DNA from: Cryobacterium levicorallinum
Lineage (GTDB): Bacteria; Actinomycetota; Actinomycetes; Actinomycetales; Microbacteriaceae
DNA length: 64,000 bases
Assembly (NCBI RefSeq): GCF_004402405.1
Contig: NZ_SOFE01000022.1
Coordinates: 159,342-223,341, forward strand
Direction: 5' to 3'
Below, in pieces: positions 27,038 to 36,240 of this stretch. Position numbers and translations under genes: made by a program. Position 1 is the first letter of the stretch, and the number at the start of each line of letters is the position of its first letter. A model generated the notes under the pieces. The model was not told the origin of the DNA. It saw only the letters and a program-made list of their open reading frames with translations, and ran no database searches.

Positions 27038-28801
27038 GTGCCTACACGTCTCTCCAACTACTTCCTCCGTACACTCCGCGAAGACCCCTCCGACGCCGAG
27101 GTGACCAGCCACCGCCTGCTCGTGCGGGCCGGCTACATCCGTCGTCAGGCCCCGGGCATTTTCGCCTGGCTGCCGCTCGGCTTGCGGGTGAAGGCCAAAG
27201 TGGAGCGCATCATCCGTGAAGAGATGACCGCGGCCGGCGCGCACGAGGTGCACTTTCCGGCGCTACTGCCGCGTGAGCCCTACGAGTTGACCGGCCGCTG
27301 GGACGAATACGGCGAGGGCCTGTTCCGCCTGAAAGACCGCAAGGGCTCCGACATGCTGCTCGCGCCGACCCACGAAGAGGTCTTCGCGCTGCTCGTCAAA
27401 GACCTGTACAGCAGCTACAAGGACCTGCCGCTATCGATCTACCAGATTCAGGACAAGTACCGCGACGAGGCACGCTCACGCGGCGGACTGCTGCGCGGCC
27501 GCGAATTCACCATGAAAGACGCGTACTCCTTCGACTACACCGACGCCGGCCTCGACCTGAGCTACCAGCTGCAGCGCGACGCCTACGAGCGCATTTTCAA
27601 CCGGTTCGGCCTCGAATACGAGATCGTCCAAGCGGATGCCGGCGCCATGGGTGGCTCCAAAAGCGAAGAGTTTTTGCACCCCACCCCGGTGGGTGAAGAC
27701 ACCTTCGTGCGCAGCGTTGGCGGCTACGCGGCCAACACCGAGGCCTTTCGCACCCTCGTTCCGGCCGACAAAGATTTCAGCACCCTGCCCGCCGCGCAGG
27801 TCTTCGACACCCCGAACACTCCGACCATTCAGACGCTCGTCGACAAGGCCAACGCCGAGCGCCCGCGCCTCGACGGTCGCGAGTGGACCGCAGCCGACAC
27901 CCTCAAGAACGTCGTGCTCGCGCTCACGAACCTTGACGGCACCCGTGAACTCATCGCGATCGGCGTTCCCGGCGACCGCGAAGTCGACCTCAAGCGCGTC
28001 GAGGTCGCCTTCGCCCCCGCCGAGGTCGAGGCCGCCAACGAGGGCGACTTCGCCAAGAACCCCGGCCTGGTCAAGGGGTATATCGGCCCGTGGGGAGCAG
28101 CTGGCGCCGTGCTCGGTACCAAGTCGACCACCGGCATCCGTTTTCTGGTCGACCCGCGCGTGGTCGCCGGAACCGAGTGGATCACCGGCGCCAACGAAGC
28201 GGGCCGGCACGTGTTCGGCCTCGTCGCCGGCCGTGACTTCGCCATCGACGACGTGGTCGAAGCCTCCGACGTGCGCGCCGGCGACCCGGCGCCCGACGGC
28301 TCCGGCCCGGTCGAACTTATTCGTGGCATGGAAATCGGGCACGTGTTCCAGCTCGGTCGCAAGTACGCCGAGGTGCTCGGTCTCAAGGTTCTCGACGAGA
28401 ACGGCAAGCTGGTCACGGTCACGATGGGTTCTTACGGCATCGGCGTCACCCGCATCCTCGCGGTCATCGCCGAACTCAATAACGACGCCAAGGGCCTGAT
28501 CTGGCCCGAATCGGTCACCCCGTTCGACGTGCACGTGATCGCCACCGGCCGCGACGAAATCGTCTTCGATACCTCGGAGGCCGTTGTTGCCGCGATCGAA
28601 GCCACCGGCCGCGAGGTGCTCTACGACGACCGCCGCAAGGTTTCGCCCGGCGTCAAGTTCGGTGACGCCGAGCTCATCGGCGTGCCGTGGATCGTGATCG
28701 TGGGTCGCGGCGCCGCCGACGGCATCGTCGAGCTGTGGAACCGTCGCACCGGCGACCGCGAGCAGGTCGACGTCGCTGACGTCGCCAGGCACTTCGTCTA
28801 A
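27038..28801 (+). CDS. proS: Prolyl-tRNA synthetase
   Basis: Class II synthetase, 587 residues, bacterial type with an inserted editing domain (about 225-385) between motifs 2 and 3. [10 protein letters not shown] and [20 protein letters not shown] are motif-2 regions, SYGIGVTRI is motif 3, and the C-terminal anticodon-binding domain carries [20 protein letters not shown]. The GTG start is used. It heads the translation cluster that continues with nusA. Confidence 0.97.
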   Translation: MPTRLSNYFLRTLREDPSDAEVTSHRLLVRAGYIRRQAPGIFAWLPLGLRVKAKVERIIREEMTAAGAHEVHFPALLPREPYELTGRWDEYGEGLFRLKDRKGSDMLLAPTHEEVFALLVKDLYSSYKDLPLSIYQIQDKYRDEARSRGGLLRGREFTMKDAYSFDYTDAGLDLSYQLQRDAYERIFNRFGLEYEIVQADAGAMGGSKSEEFLHPTPVGEDTFVRSVGGYAANTEAFRTLVPADKDFSTLPAAQVFDTPNTPTIQTLVDKANAERPRLDGREWTAADTLKNVVLALTNLDGTRELIAIGVPGDREVDLKRVEVAFAPAEVEAANEGDFAKNPGLVKGYIGPWGAAGAVLGTKSTTGIRFLVDPRVVAGTEWITGANEAGRHVFGLVAGRDFAIDDVVEASDVRAGDPAPDGSGPVELIRGMEIGHVFQLGRKYAEVLGLKVLDENGKLVTVTMGSYGIGVTRILAVIAELNNDAKGLIWPESVTPFDVHVIATGRDEIVFDTSEAVVAAIEATGREVLYDDRRKVSPGVKFGDAELIGVPWIVIVGRGAADGIVELWNRRTGDREQVDVADVARHFV

Positions 28802-28816
28802 GAATCGTTTTATCGA

Positions 28817-28857
28817 GAACGGATACTGCCGGCCAACTGAGCAGGCAGCATCCGTTC
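28817..28857 (+). terminator. Hairpin after proS, possible terminator
   Basis: Arms 28817-28830 and 28844-28857 (GAACGGATACTGCC and GGCAGCATCCGTTC) pair over 14 bases with one mismatch and a 13-base loop. No U-tract follows. The right arm contains GCATCCG and the left arm a one-base variant of its complement, the over-represented word of this genome. The gap to nusA (200 bases) is otherwise empty and lacks rimP. Confidence 0.45.
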
Positions 28858-29002
28858 TGCAGCGAGCCAGCGCTGGACCGACCCACCGCGGGGAGAATGG
28901 GTGACGGGACGCCGCAGATTCGGGTACCGTTGTATTCAGCCCGCTGCGCGGTTTCGCGGCGGCAAGATCATGCGACTAGATCGTACGTAGAGGAGGCCGG
29001 CC

Positions 29003-30040
29003 ATGGACATCGACCTCAGTGTTTTGCGGCTATTGGAGCGCGAAAAAGAGATTCCATTCGAGGAACTCGTGCAAATCATCGAACAGGCGATTCTGACCGC
29101 CTATGTCAAGCACATCCAGCAAGACGTGTCGAAGCTGGAAGCTTCGAAGATTGCTGAAGCCAAGCACGATATCCAGGAAGTGCCCGAAGCGCGCGTCGTT
29201 CTCGATCGCAAGTCCGGGCACGTGGACATCTACATTCCCGAGCACGACGACGAGGGCAACGTCATCGGCGAAGCCGTGGACAACCCCACCGACTTCGGTC
29301 GCATCGCCGCTTTCGCCGCCAAGCAGGTCATCAACCAGCGTCTGCGCGACCTGGCCGATGACGCCGTGCTCGGTCAGTTCAAGGGTCGCGAAGGTGACAT
29401 CATCGCCGGAATCATTCAGCAGGGCCCTAACCCCCGCATGATTCACGTCGACCTCGGCACCATCGAAGCGATCATGCCGCCCGAGGAGCAGGTTCCTACC
29501 GAGAGCTACGTTCACGGCGCGCGCATTCGCGTGTTCGTGACGGCCGTCGGTCGTGGGCTCAAGGGCCCGCAGATCACCGTATCGCGCACCCACCCTTCGC
29601 TCGTGCGCAAGCTGTTTGCGCTCGAGGTTCCCGAGATCGCCAGCGGAGTCGTCGAGATCGTCTCGCTCGCCCGCGAAGCCGGCCACCGCACCAAGATCGC
29701 CGTGCGCGCCACCGAACCCGGCGTGAACGCCAAGGGTGCCTGCATCGGCGAACTCGGCCAGCGCGTGCGCGCCGTGACCGTCGAGCTCAACAACGAGAAG
29801 ATCGACATCGTCGACTTCTCGCCTGACCTCGCGACCTTCGTCGCGAGCGCTCTGTCGCCGGCCAAGGTGACGAGCGCCTACGTGATCGACGAGTCGATCA
29901 AGGCTGTGCGTGCCCTCGTGCCCGACTACCAGCTGTCGCTCGCGATCGGCAAAGAGGGCCAGAATGCGCGCCTCGCCGCCAAATTGACCGGTGCGAAAAT
30001 CGACATTCAGCCCGACAGCATTCTGGAGGATGCCGAATAG
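29003..30040 (+). CDS. nusA: Transcription termination/antitermination factor NusA
   Basis: A 345-residue cytosolic factor that binds RNA polymerase and modulates pausing, termination and antitermination. It has the N-terminal polymerase-binding domain (LERGKEIPFEEL-like start), an S1 domain (about 130-205) and two KH domains (about 210-340, with GELGQRVRAV and IGKEGQNARLAAKLTG). It ends right after KH2, the usual actinobacterial form without C-terminal acidic repeats. AGAGGAGG precedes the ATG. Eight bases separate it from ylxR. Confidence 0.96.
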   Translation: MDIDLSVLRLLEREKEIPFEELVQIIEQAILTAYVKHIQQDVSKLEASKIAEAKHDIQEVPEARVVLDRKSGHVDIYIPEHDDEGNVIGEAVDNPTDFGRIAAFAAKQVINQRLRDLADDAVLGQFKGREGDIIAGIIQQGPNPRMIHVDLGTIEAIMPPEEQVPTESYVHGARIRVFVTAVGRGLKGPQITVSRTHPSLVRKLFALEVPEIASGVVEIVSLAREAGHRTKIAVRATEPGVNAKGACIGELGQRVRAVTVELNNEKIDIVDFSPDLATFVASALSPAKVTSAYVIDESIKAVRALVPDYQLSLAIGKEGQNARLAAKLTGAKIDIQPDSILEDAE

Positions 30041-30048
30041 GGGGTACG

Positions 30049-30306
30049 ATGAATTCCGTTAGAACGTGTATTGGCTGCCGTTCGCGCGCCCCTCGATCCT
30101 CACTTTTGCGGATCGTTGCTGGGAAATCAGAAGTTGTGGTGGATGAAACCGCCACAATCCCCGGTAGAGGTGCGTGGCTGCACGCCCTTGAAGCGTGCTT
30201 TCAGGATGCCGTAAGGCGCCACGCTTTCGGGCGTGCTTTTCGCGTGACCAGGTCACTGGACGCGAAACAACTAGAGAACAGGCTGAATTGGCTTATGGAT
30301 AACTAA
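30049..30306 (+). CDS. ylxR: YlxR family RNA-binding protein
   Basis: An 85-residue basic protein of the YlxR (DUF448) family. The signature RTCIGCRSRAPRSSLLRIV and the PGRGAWLH segment are conserved. The family has been linked to RNA binding and to transcription or RNase P control. It lies between nusA and infB as usual, with a GGGGGTACG ribosome-binding site. Confidence 0.93.
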   Translation: MNSVRTCIGCRSRAPRSSLLRIVAGKSEVVVDETATIPGRGAWLHALEACFQDAVRRHAFGRAFRVTRSLDAKQLENRLNWLMDN

Positions 30307-30382
30307 TGAGCGGCTCGAAATGAGACCCGTCCGTTATTAACGGTCTGCCCCTTTCCGGGTGCAGACCCGGAACAGGAGAATT

Positions 30383-33211
30383 GTGGCTGCGAAACCACGC
30401 GTACACGAGATCGCTACCGAGCTCGGAGTCGACAGCAAGGTAGCCCTTGCTAAATTGAAAGAAATGGGCGAGTTCGTAAAAGGACCGTCTTCCAGTGTTG
30501 AACCGCCCGTAGCACGTCGCCTTCGAGCCGCTCTTGAGGCCGAAAGCAAGGCCGCTAAGGCTGCAACGCCAGCGCCCGCCGCCGGAGAAGCTGTAAAGGC
30601 AACGCCCGCTCGTCCGAGCCACGGCGCCAAGCCCGGTGCTCGTCCCGGCCCCAAGCCCGCCGCCGAGCCGGTAGCTCCGGTCGTCGTGGAGACCCCGGTA
30701 GCGGATGCTGCGCCCGTTCCGGTCGCACCGCTCACCGTCGCCGAGCGCCAGGCTCAGGCCGCGGAGAAGGCTGCTGCTGCGGAGAAGGCTGCTGCCGCCG
30801 CGGGTGACAAGCCCAGCACGGACACCCCCGAAGCGAAGGCCATGGAAGGATCGGCTACGCCGGTCAAGCCGGGCATGCCTCGCCCGGGAGCTGCGCGCCC
30901 CGGCAACAACCCGTTTGCCAGCAACCAGGGCATGGGCCAGCGCCCAGCTCAGCCGCCGCGTCCGGGGAACAACCCGTTCGCGAGCGCACAGGGCATGGGC
31001 CAGCGCCCCGCAACACCCACCCCGAGCAACATTCCGCGCCCTCCGGCGCCGCGCCCCGGTGCCCCTCGCCCCGGTGGACCCGGCCAGGCGGCACGCCCGA
31101 CCGGTTTCGGTCAGCGCCCAGGCGCCTTCCAGCGCCCCGGCGGCGCCCCGGGAGGAGCCGGCGCCGCACGCCCCGGATTCACTCGCCCCGGAGCTCCTGC
31201 CGGAGCCCCCGGCTTCGGCCCGCCCCGCCCTGCCGGTGGAGGAGGCGGAGCCGGTCGCGGTCGCGGTCCGGGCGGTGGCACCGCTGGTGCCTTCGGTCGC
31301 GGTGGCGGCAAGAACAAGGCGCGCAAGTCGAAGCGTACGAAGAGAGCAGAGTTCGAGCTGCGCGAGGCCCCGTCGCTGGGTGGAGTATCCGTACCCCGCG
31401 GCGACGGTGGCACCGTTGTTCGTCTGCGCCGCGGAGCATCCATCACGGACTTCGCCGACAAGATTGACGCGAGCCCCGGAAACCTCGTTACCGTGCTGTT
31501 CCACCTCGGTGAAATGGCCACGGCAACGGAGTCCCTCGACGAGGCCACGTTCGACGTACTCGGCAGCGAACTCGGCTACAAGATTCAGATGGTCTCGCCC
31601 GATGACGAAGACCGTGAGCTGCTGCTCGCGTTCGATATCGACATCGATCAGGAACTCGAAGACGAAACCGACGAGGACCTTGCGATTCGTCCTCCCGTCG
31701 TCACCGTCATGGGCCACGTAGACCACGGTAAGACCGCGCTGCTTGACGCGATCCGTAACGCCAAGGTTGCCGAGGGCGAGGCCGGTGGTATCACGCAGCA
31801 CATCGGTGCCTACCAGATCATCACCGAGCACGAGGGCATCGACCGTGCCATGACCTTCATTGACACACCGGGCCACGAGGCGTTCACCGCCATGCGTGCT
31901 CGTGGTGCGCAGGTCACCGACATCGCGATCCTCGTGGTTGCCGCCGACGACGGCATCATGCCGCAGACGATTGAGGCGCTCAACCACGCCCAGGCCGCCA
32001 ACGTGCCGATCGTGGTTGCAGTGAACAAGATTGACAAGCCAGGCGCCAACCCGCAGAAGGTGCGTCAGCAGCTGACCGAATTCGGCCTCGTCGCCGAAGA
32101 GTACGGCGGAGACGTCATGTTCGTCGACGTGTCGGCCAAGAACAAGACCGGTATCAAGGAAATTCTTGACGCCGTGCTCCTGGTCGCCGATGCCGCACTC
32201 GACATGCGCTCCAACCCGAACAAGGACGCCCGCGGTGTCGCCATCGAGGCTCGCCTGGATAAGGGCCGCGGCGCGGTGGCAACCGTGCTCATCCAGTCCG
32301 GAACGCTGCACGTCGGAGACTCCATCGTCGCCGGAACGGCCTACGGCCGCGTTCGTGCGATGGCCGACGAAAACGGCGTTGCCGTTCTCGCCGCCACGCC
32401 GTCCCGCGCGGTCCAGGTGCAGGGTCTGTCGAGCGTTCCCCGCGCCGGTGACACCTTCCTCGTCATCGAGGAAGACCGCACCGCCCGTCAGATCGCCGAG
32501 AAGCGTGAAGCCGCCGAGCGCAACGCACTGCTGGCCAAGGCCCGCAAGCGCATCAGCCTCGAAGACTTCACCCGTGCGCTCGAAGAGGGCAAGGTCGAGT
32601 CGCTCAACCTCATCATCAAGGGTGACGTCTCCGGTGCCGTTGAGGCCCTGGAAGAGTCGCTCCTCAAGATCGAGGTCGACGATTCGGTGCAGCTGCGCAT
32701 CATCCACCGTGGTGTCGGTGCGGTCACGGAGAGCGACGTCAACCTCGCTACCGTCGACAACGCCATCATTATCGGGTTCAACGTTCGCCCGGACACGAAG
32801 GCCCGCGAGCGTGCTGCTCGCGAAGGCGTCGACGTGCGCTTCTACTCCGTCATCTACTCCGCGCTCGAGGACATCGAAAGTTCCCTCAAGGGAATGCTCA
32901 AGCCCGAGTACGAAGAGATCCAGAGTGGTATCGCCGAAATTCGCGAGGTCTTCAGCTCGTCGAAGTTCGGAAACGTCGCCGGTGTCATCGTTCGCTCCGG
33001 TACCATCACCCGAAATGCCAAGGCTCGCGTTATCCGCGAGGGCATTGTGGTGGGGGACAACCTGGGCATCGAGTCGCTGCGCCGCTTCAAGGACGATGTC
33101 ACCGAGGTCCGTACGGACTTCGAGTGTGGTATCGGACTGGGCAAGTTCAACGACATCCGAATTGGCGATGAGATCGAGACCATCGAAATGAAGGAGAAGC
33201 CGCGCGTCTAG
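30383..33211 (+). CDS. infB: Translation initiation factor IF-2
   Basis: A 942-residue GTPase that places fMet-tRNA on the 30S subunit. The start is GTG ([16 protein letters not shown]), with AGGAGAATT upstream; an earlier GTG would add eight residues outside the conserved start. The N-terminal helical domain is followed by a long Pro/Gly/Ala/Arg-rich region (about 55-310) that includes a near-duplicated NNPFAS/GMGQRPA unit. The G1 motif is GHVDHGKT (444-451), G3 DTPGHE, G4 NKID. Domains II-IV complete the protein. Two hairpins follow the stop. Confidence 0.97.
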   Translation: MAAKPRVHEIATELGVDSKVALAKLKEMGEFVKGPSSSVEPPVARRLRAALEAESKAAKAATPAPAAGEAVKATPARPSHGAKPGARPGPKPAAEPVAPVVVETPVADAAPVPVAPLTVAERQAQAAEKAAAAEKAAAAAGDKPSTDTPEAKAMEGSATPVKPGMPRPGAARPGNNPFASNQGMGQRPAQPPRPGNNPFASAQGMGQRPATPTPSNIPRPPAPRPGAPRPGGPGQAARPTGFGQRPGAFQRPGGAPGGAGAARPGFTRPGAPAGAPGFGPPRPAGGGGGAGRGRGPGGGTAGAFGRGGGKNKARKSKRTKRAEFELREAPSLGGVSVPRGDGGTVVRLRRGASITDFADKIDASPGNLVTVLFHLGEMATATESLDEATFDVLGSELGYKIQMVSPDDEDRELLLAFDIDIDQELEDETDEDLAIRPPVVTVMGHVDHGKTALLDAIRNAKVAEGEAGGITQHIGAYQIITEHEGIDRAMTFIDTPGHEAFTAMRARGAQVTDIAILVVAADDGIMPQTIEALNHAQAANVPIVVAVNKIDKPGANPQKVRQQLTEFGLVAEEYGGDVMFVDVSAKNKTGIKEILDAVLLVADAALDMRSNPNKDARGVAIEARLDKGRGAVATVLIQSGTLHVGDSIVAGTAYGRVRAMADENGVAVLAATPSRAVQVQGLSSVPRAGDTFLVIEEDRTARQIAEKREAAERNALLAKARKRISLEDFTRALEEGKVESLNLIIKGDVSGAVEALEESLLKIEVDDSVQLRIIHRGVGAVTESDVNLATVDNAIIIGFNVRPDTKARERAAREGVDVRFYSVIYSALEDIESSLKGMLKPEYEEIQSGIAEIREVFSSSKFGNVAGVIVRSGTITRNAKARVIREGIVVGDNLGIESLRRFKDDVTEVRTDFECGIGLGKFNDIRIGDEIETIEMKEKPRV

Positions 33212-33224
33212 CGTTGGTTTGGGG

Positions 33225-33248
33225 GTCGGGCTTCTCGCGAAGCCCGAC
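33225..33248 (+). terminator. Hairpin 1 after infB
   Basis: GTCGGGCTTC and GAAGCCCGAC pair perfectly over ten bases around a TCGC loop, starting 14 bases after the infB stop. The bases after it (TTCTGTATTGGG) are not a strong U-tract. A strong candidate for an infB terminator or attenuator before rbfA. Confidence 0.6.
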
Positions 33249-33274
33249 TTCTGTATTGGGTCGGTCTTTTCATT

Positions 33275-33299
33275 GAGACCCGACCGTGGGTCGGGTCTC
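33275..33299 (+). terminator. Hairpin 2 after infB
   Basis: GAGACCCGACC and GGTCGGGTCTC form a perfect 11-bp stem with a GTG loop. It is 26 bases after the first hairpin and shares the GGGTCGG word with it, so the two could also pair with each other in alternative folds. No U-tract follows. Confidence 0.5.
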
Positions 33300-33430
33300 C
33301 GCAAATTTCCCCTCGAAAAAGAAAGAGAGCGGGGACCCCTACCCCGATTCCCTTTTCAAGGGGTAATTTGCTCCGACCCTCAGTTGGGTTCGCGGCATCC
33401 GTTTAATACGGTTTGAAAACGCAGAATGAT

Positions 33431-33448
33431 CCGGCGCTTCGGCGCCGG
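33431..33448 (+). other. UUCG-tetraloop hairpin in the rbfA leader
   Basis: CCGGCGC-TTCG-GCGCCGG is a perfect 7-bp stem with a UUCG tetraloop closed by C-G, an exceptionally stable RNA fold. It ends only four bases before the AAGGAG ribosome-binding site of rbfA. It may be a processing, protection or translation-control element. Confidence 0.6.
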
Positions 33449-33466
33449 CAAACAAGGAGTAGTGCA

Positions 33467-33967
33467 ATGGCAGATCCGGAACGCGCCAGAAAGATGGCGG
33501 ACCGCATTAAGGTCATCATCGCCAAGCGGCTGGAACGCGGCTTGCGCGACCCGAGGCTCGGGTTTGTGACCATCACAGACGTGAAGGTCACCGGGGATCT
33601 GCAGCACGCCTCGGTGTTTTACACCGTCTACGGCTCGATCGAAGAGCGCACGGACAGTGCAGCCGCACTCAAGGCCGCCACCGGCCTGATGCGCAGCGAG
33701 GTCGGCAAGAACATCACCGCGAGGCTCACCCCGTCGATCGAGTTCATCGCCGACGGTATTCCGGAGAACGCAGCGTTGATCGATGATCTGTTGCGTGAGG
33801 CGCACGATCGCGACACCGCGACCGAGGACAGCAAGGGCACGGCGACCTATGCCGGCGACGCCGATCCGTACAAGAAGCCGCGGGACTACGACCTCGAAGA
33901 CGACGAGGCCGACGACGTGTCGGCTGACTCCGACGGCTCCGACGCTGCGAGCACCGCGAAGCACTAG
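33467..33967 (+). CDS. rbfA: Ribosome-binding factor A
   Basis: A 166-residue 30S assembly factor for late 16S rRNA maturation and cold adaptation. The start MADPERARKMADRIKVIIA and the KH-like core (DPRLGFVTITDVKVTGDLQH) are clear. The last 45 residues are an acidic tail (YDLEDDEADD) common in actinobacteria. AACAAGGAG sits 12 bases before the ATG. A 20-bp palindrome follows the gene. Confidence 0.96.
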   Translation: MADPERARKMADRIKVIIAKRLERGLRDPRLGFVTITDVKVTGDLQHASVFYTVYGSIEERTDSAAALKAATGLMRSEVGKNITARLTPSIEFIADGIPENAALIDDLLREAHDRDTATEDSKGTATYAGDADPYKKPRDYDLEDDEADDVSADSDGSDAASTAKH

Positions 33968-33977
33968 CGCCACCTTT

Positions 33978-33997
33978 GACCGGGCCCGGGCCCGGTC
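33978..33997. terminator. Perfect 20-bp GC palindrome after rbfA
   Basis: GACCGGGCCCGGGCCCGGTC is self-complementary over all 20 bases and is followed by AGTTTAAAA. It sits between the convergent rbfA and folA genes and could end transcription from both sides. The absence of a loop means some central pairs would open in RNA. Confidence 0.5.
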
Positions 33998-34020
33998 AGT
34001 TTAAAAGGCGGCGGGTTTAC

Positions 34021-34062
34021 GGTGCTGGTGCTGGTGCTGGTGCTGGTGCTGGTGCTGGTGCT
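34021..34062. repeat. Hexanucleotide tandem repeat (GGTGCT)x7
   Basis: Seven perfect copies of GGTGCT, followed by GGTGGG. They lie between the convergent rbfA and folA genes, 20 bases beyond the folA stop. Such arrays vary in copy number by replication slippage. No coding role is visible. Confidence 0.95.
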
Positions 34063-34082
34063 GGTGGGGCGGCAGGGTGCGG

Positions 34083-34586
34083 CTAGTGGATGGCGGGGGC
34101 GCGCTGGTAGCGCGCGAAACGGTAGGGCGGGCCGGTGCTGGAGTGGAGCCATCCGCTGGCTGGATTGGTGTTTACACGGGTCCAGTCGGGCGTGAGCGCT
34201 GGGGCGCGGGTATCGCCGGCGAACTGTTCGTCTATCTCGGTCAGCTCGAGGGTGTCGGCGTGCGGGAGGGCGAGGCGAAAGATCTCGGCGCCGCCGATCA
34301 CCCAGACCGGCCCAGCGGCAGTCACGATTGCGTCGTCGAAGCTGTGCACAACGGATGCCCCGGGCGCGGCCCAGTCCCGTTGGCGCGTGATCACGACGTT
34401 GTGGCGGCCCGCCAGGGGACGGAAGCGTTCGGGAATCGAGTCCCAGGTGAGCCGGCCCATGATGACGACACCACCACCGGTGATCGCACGAAAATGGGCG
34501 AGGTCCTCGGGCAGGTGCCAGGGGAGGCGGCCGTCGAAACCGATCACACCATTGCGGCTTTGCGCCCAGATCAGACCGATGCTCAT
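34083..34586 (-). CDS. folA: Dihydrofolate reductase
   Basis: NADPH-dependent reduction of dihydrofolate to tetrahydrofolate, 167 residues. IGLIWAQSRNGVIGFDGRLP is the substrate-binding N terminus, GRLTWDSIPERFRPLAGR the cofactor-binding segment, and WVIGGAEIFRLAL the second cofactor motif. The start overlaps the mutY stop by four bases, so it is the second gene of a mutY-folA operon. thyA, the frequent partner, is not next to it. Confidence 0.95.
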   Translation of the reverse strand: MSIGLIWAQSRNGVIGFDGRLPWHLPEDLAHFRAITGGGVVIMGRLTWDSIPERFRPLAGRHNVVITRQRDWAAPGASVVHSFDDAIVTAAGPVWVIGGAEIFRLALPHADTLELTEIDEQFAGDTRAPALTPDWTRVNTNPASGWLHSSTGPPYRFARYQRAPAIH

Positions 34587-35590
34587 GACATCCCGTCGGG
34601 CAGGGTGTAACCGTCGGGGGAGTCGACCGCCAGGCCGTCGGCCACGAGGCTGTGCAGCGCGCGCTGCAACTGGGCCGCCTCTGGCCAGAGCGAGGCAATC
34701 TCGGCTTCCGTTACGGCGCGGTGGGTGGAGCGCAGCTCGGCCATGATCAGGCCGCGTACCTGCCGGTCGCTGCCCGCGAACTTCTTCTGCACGGTCTTGC
34801 GCGTTCCGGTGAACTCGGGGTAGTCGGCGGCGCGCCAGGCACAGTCGTCCCGAATCGGGCAGATATCGCAGTGCGGGCTGCGGCTGGTGCAGACGACCGC
34901 GCCGAGCTCCATGATCGCTGCGTTGAACAGGGCGGCTTCGAGCGCGCTGCCCGGCAGCAGGGCACCCATCGCCTCGAGGTCACGCCCGCGGCTGGGCGGT
35001 GCCGGTTCTCCAGCGCCCGCGACGGCGCGGGCAATCACCCGCCGAGTGTTGGTATCGACGACCGGATGCCGGTGGCCATACGCGAACGCTGCCACCGCAC
35101 GCGCGGTGTAGTCCCCGATCCCGGTCAGAGCCAGCAGCGCATCGATGTCGGAGGGGACGACGCCGCCGTGTTGCTCGGTGATCTGCACGGCCGCAGCGTG
35201 GAGCCACAGGGCGCGCCGCGGGTACCCGAGGCTGGACCAGGCGCGCACCGCTTCGCTCGGCGGCACCGCGGCGAGGTCGGCGGGTGTCGGCCACCGCGCG
35301 AGCCACTCCTGTAGCCGGGGAATGACCCGCTTCACCGGGGTCTGCTGCAGCATGAATTCGCTCACCAGAATGCCCCAGGCGCCGAATCCCTCGCGGCGCC
35401 AGGGCAGGTCGCGGGCGTTGGCCAGGAACCAGGCGTTGAGCGTGGTGCTGACATCAGCCGTCCTGCTGTCGGCCACCGCGCCCGGAGCGGCCGCACGAGC
35501 GGCGTTGTCTCCGGTGCCGGCAACTGTTGCGACGGGCACACCGGGCGCGTCCTGCGGCGCAGCGGGATCATTCGAGGGCGCGATGTTCAT
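34583..35590 (-). CDS. mutY: A/G-specific adenine glycosylase
   Basis: Removes adenine mispaired with 8-oxoguanine. The 335-residue protein has the EFMLQQTPVKRV helix, the helix-hairpin-helix LTGIGDYTARAVAAFAYG, the catalytic Asp in VVDTNTRRV, and a [4Fe-4S] loop with spacing C-x6-C-x2-C-x5-C (CTSRSPHCDICPIRDDC). About 45 poorly conserved residues precede the domain, so the true start may be later. The C-terminal NUDIX-like domain of E. coli MutY is replaced by a short helical end. Confidence 0.93.
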   Translation of the reverse strand: MNIAPSNDPAAPQDAPGVPVATVAGTGDNAARAAAPGAVADSRTADVSTTLNAWFLANARDLPWRREGFGAWGILVSEFMLQQTPVKRVIPRLQEWLARWPTPADLAAVPPSEAVRAWSSLGYPRRALWLHAAAVQITEQHGGVVPSDIDALLALTGIGDYTARAVAAFAYGHRHPVVDTNTRRVIARAVAGAGEPAPPSRGRDLEAMGALLPGSALEAALFNAAIMELGAVVCTSRSPHCDICPIRDDCAWRAADYPEFTGTRKTVQKKFAGSDRQVRGLIMAELRSTHRAVTEAEIASLWPEAAQLQRALHSLVADGLAVDSPDGYTLPDGMS

Positions 35591-35613
35591 TCTTTCTAAT
35601 CTAGGCTCGTTTC

Positions 35614-36240
35614 ATGAAGCTGGTTTCCACACCCCGGATCGAATTTTTACGCACCTTGGCCGCCGAGATTCTGCACAATTACGGCCGAGGTCGTACGATC
35701 ATTGCCGTCGACGGCAGCGAGATCGACGGCAGCGAGAAAGCTGGCCGCGTTGGCTTCGCCGACGACCTCGCGGCGGTGTTCCGCGAGACCGAACACACCA
35801 CGTTTAGAGCCAGCCTGCGAAATTTTCAGCACTCACGCGCCGAGCAACAGCGACTCGGCGGAGACCGCGTCGATGTTTCCGAGCGGTTGTACCGGGTCGG
35901 GTATGACTACTCGGCGCTGCGCCGCGTATTGGTCGAACCCTTTCGCCTGGGTGGCAGTACCGGGTTCGTCACCGAGGAATTCGACCCCGACCGCGATGCC
36001 TGGATTCAACCGACCTGGCAGACCGCCCCGGCTGACGCCATACTCATCGTCGACGGAGCCTACAGCAACCGACCGGAATTACACGGGCTGTGGCTGTTCA
36101 GCGTGCTGCTTGAATCGGAGCCAGGGAGCGACTCCGACCGGCAGTACCTCGCCGATGTGCGCCCGCGGGACCTGGTTTCGGCGGTCGTCGACAACACCAA
36201 CGCCACCCTTCCGCGGCGGGTCTTGACCGACCGCTGCTAG
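35614..36240 (+). CDS. Uridine kinase-like protein with degenerate active site
   Basis: A 208-residue homologue of the uridine kinase/phosphoribulokinase family: RVLVEPFRLGGSTGFVTEEF and ADAILIVDGAYSNRPELHG fit that family well. The P-loop is abnormal: instead of DG-x-GSGKTT it reads VDGSEIDGSEKAG (32-44), produced by a 15-bp tandem duplication (35707-35721 and 35722-35736, 14 of 15 bases equal). The usual DDFH of the phosphate-acceptor site reads RNFQ. ATP binding is therefore doubtful. The frame is open and full length, so it may be an early pseudogene or a non-catalytic protein. Stop overlaps the convergent panE stop. Confidence 0.8.
   Translation: MKLVSTPRIEFLRTLAAEILHNYGRGRTIIAVDGSEIDGSEKAGRVGFADDLAAVFRETEHTTFRASLRNFQHSRAEQQRLGGDRVDVSERLYRVGYDYSALRRVLVEPFRLGGSTGFVTEEFDPDRDAWIQPTWQTAPADAILIVDGAYSNRPELHGLWLFSVLLESEPGSDSDRQYLADVRPRDLVSAVVDNTNATLPRRVLTDRC

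Noticed and set aside
30293..33304. A 1003-codon open frame on the minus strand across infB
   Set aside because: It lies fully opposite the well-conserved infB gene, has no family resemblance and results from the GC-rich codon pattern of that gene.
35614..36240. Kinase-like gene considered as a plain pseudogene
   Set aside because: Full-length open frame with conserved C-terminal blocks; only motif residues are changed, so it is kept as CDS with a caution.
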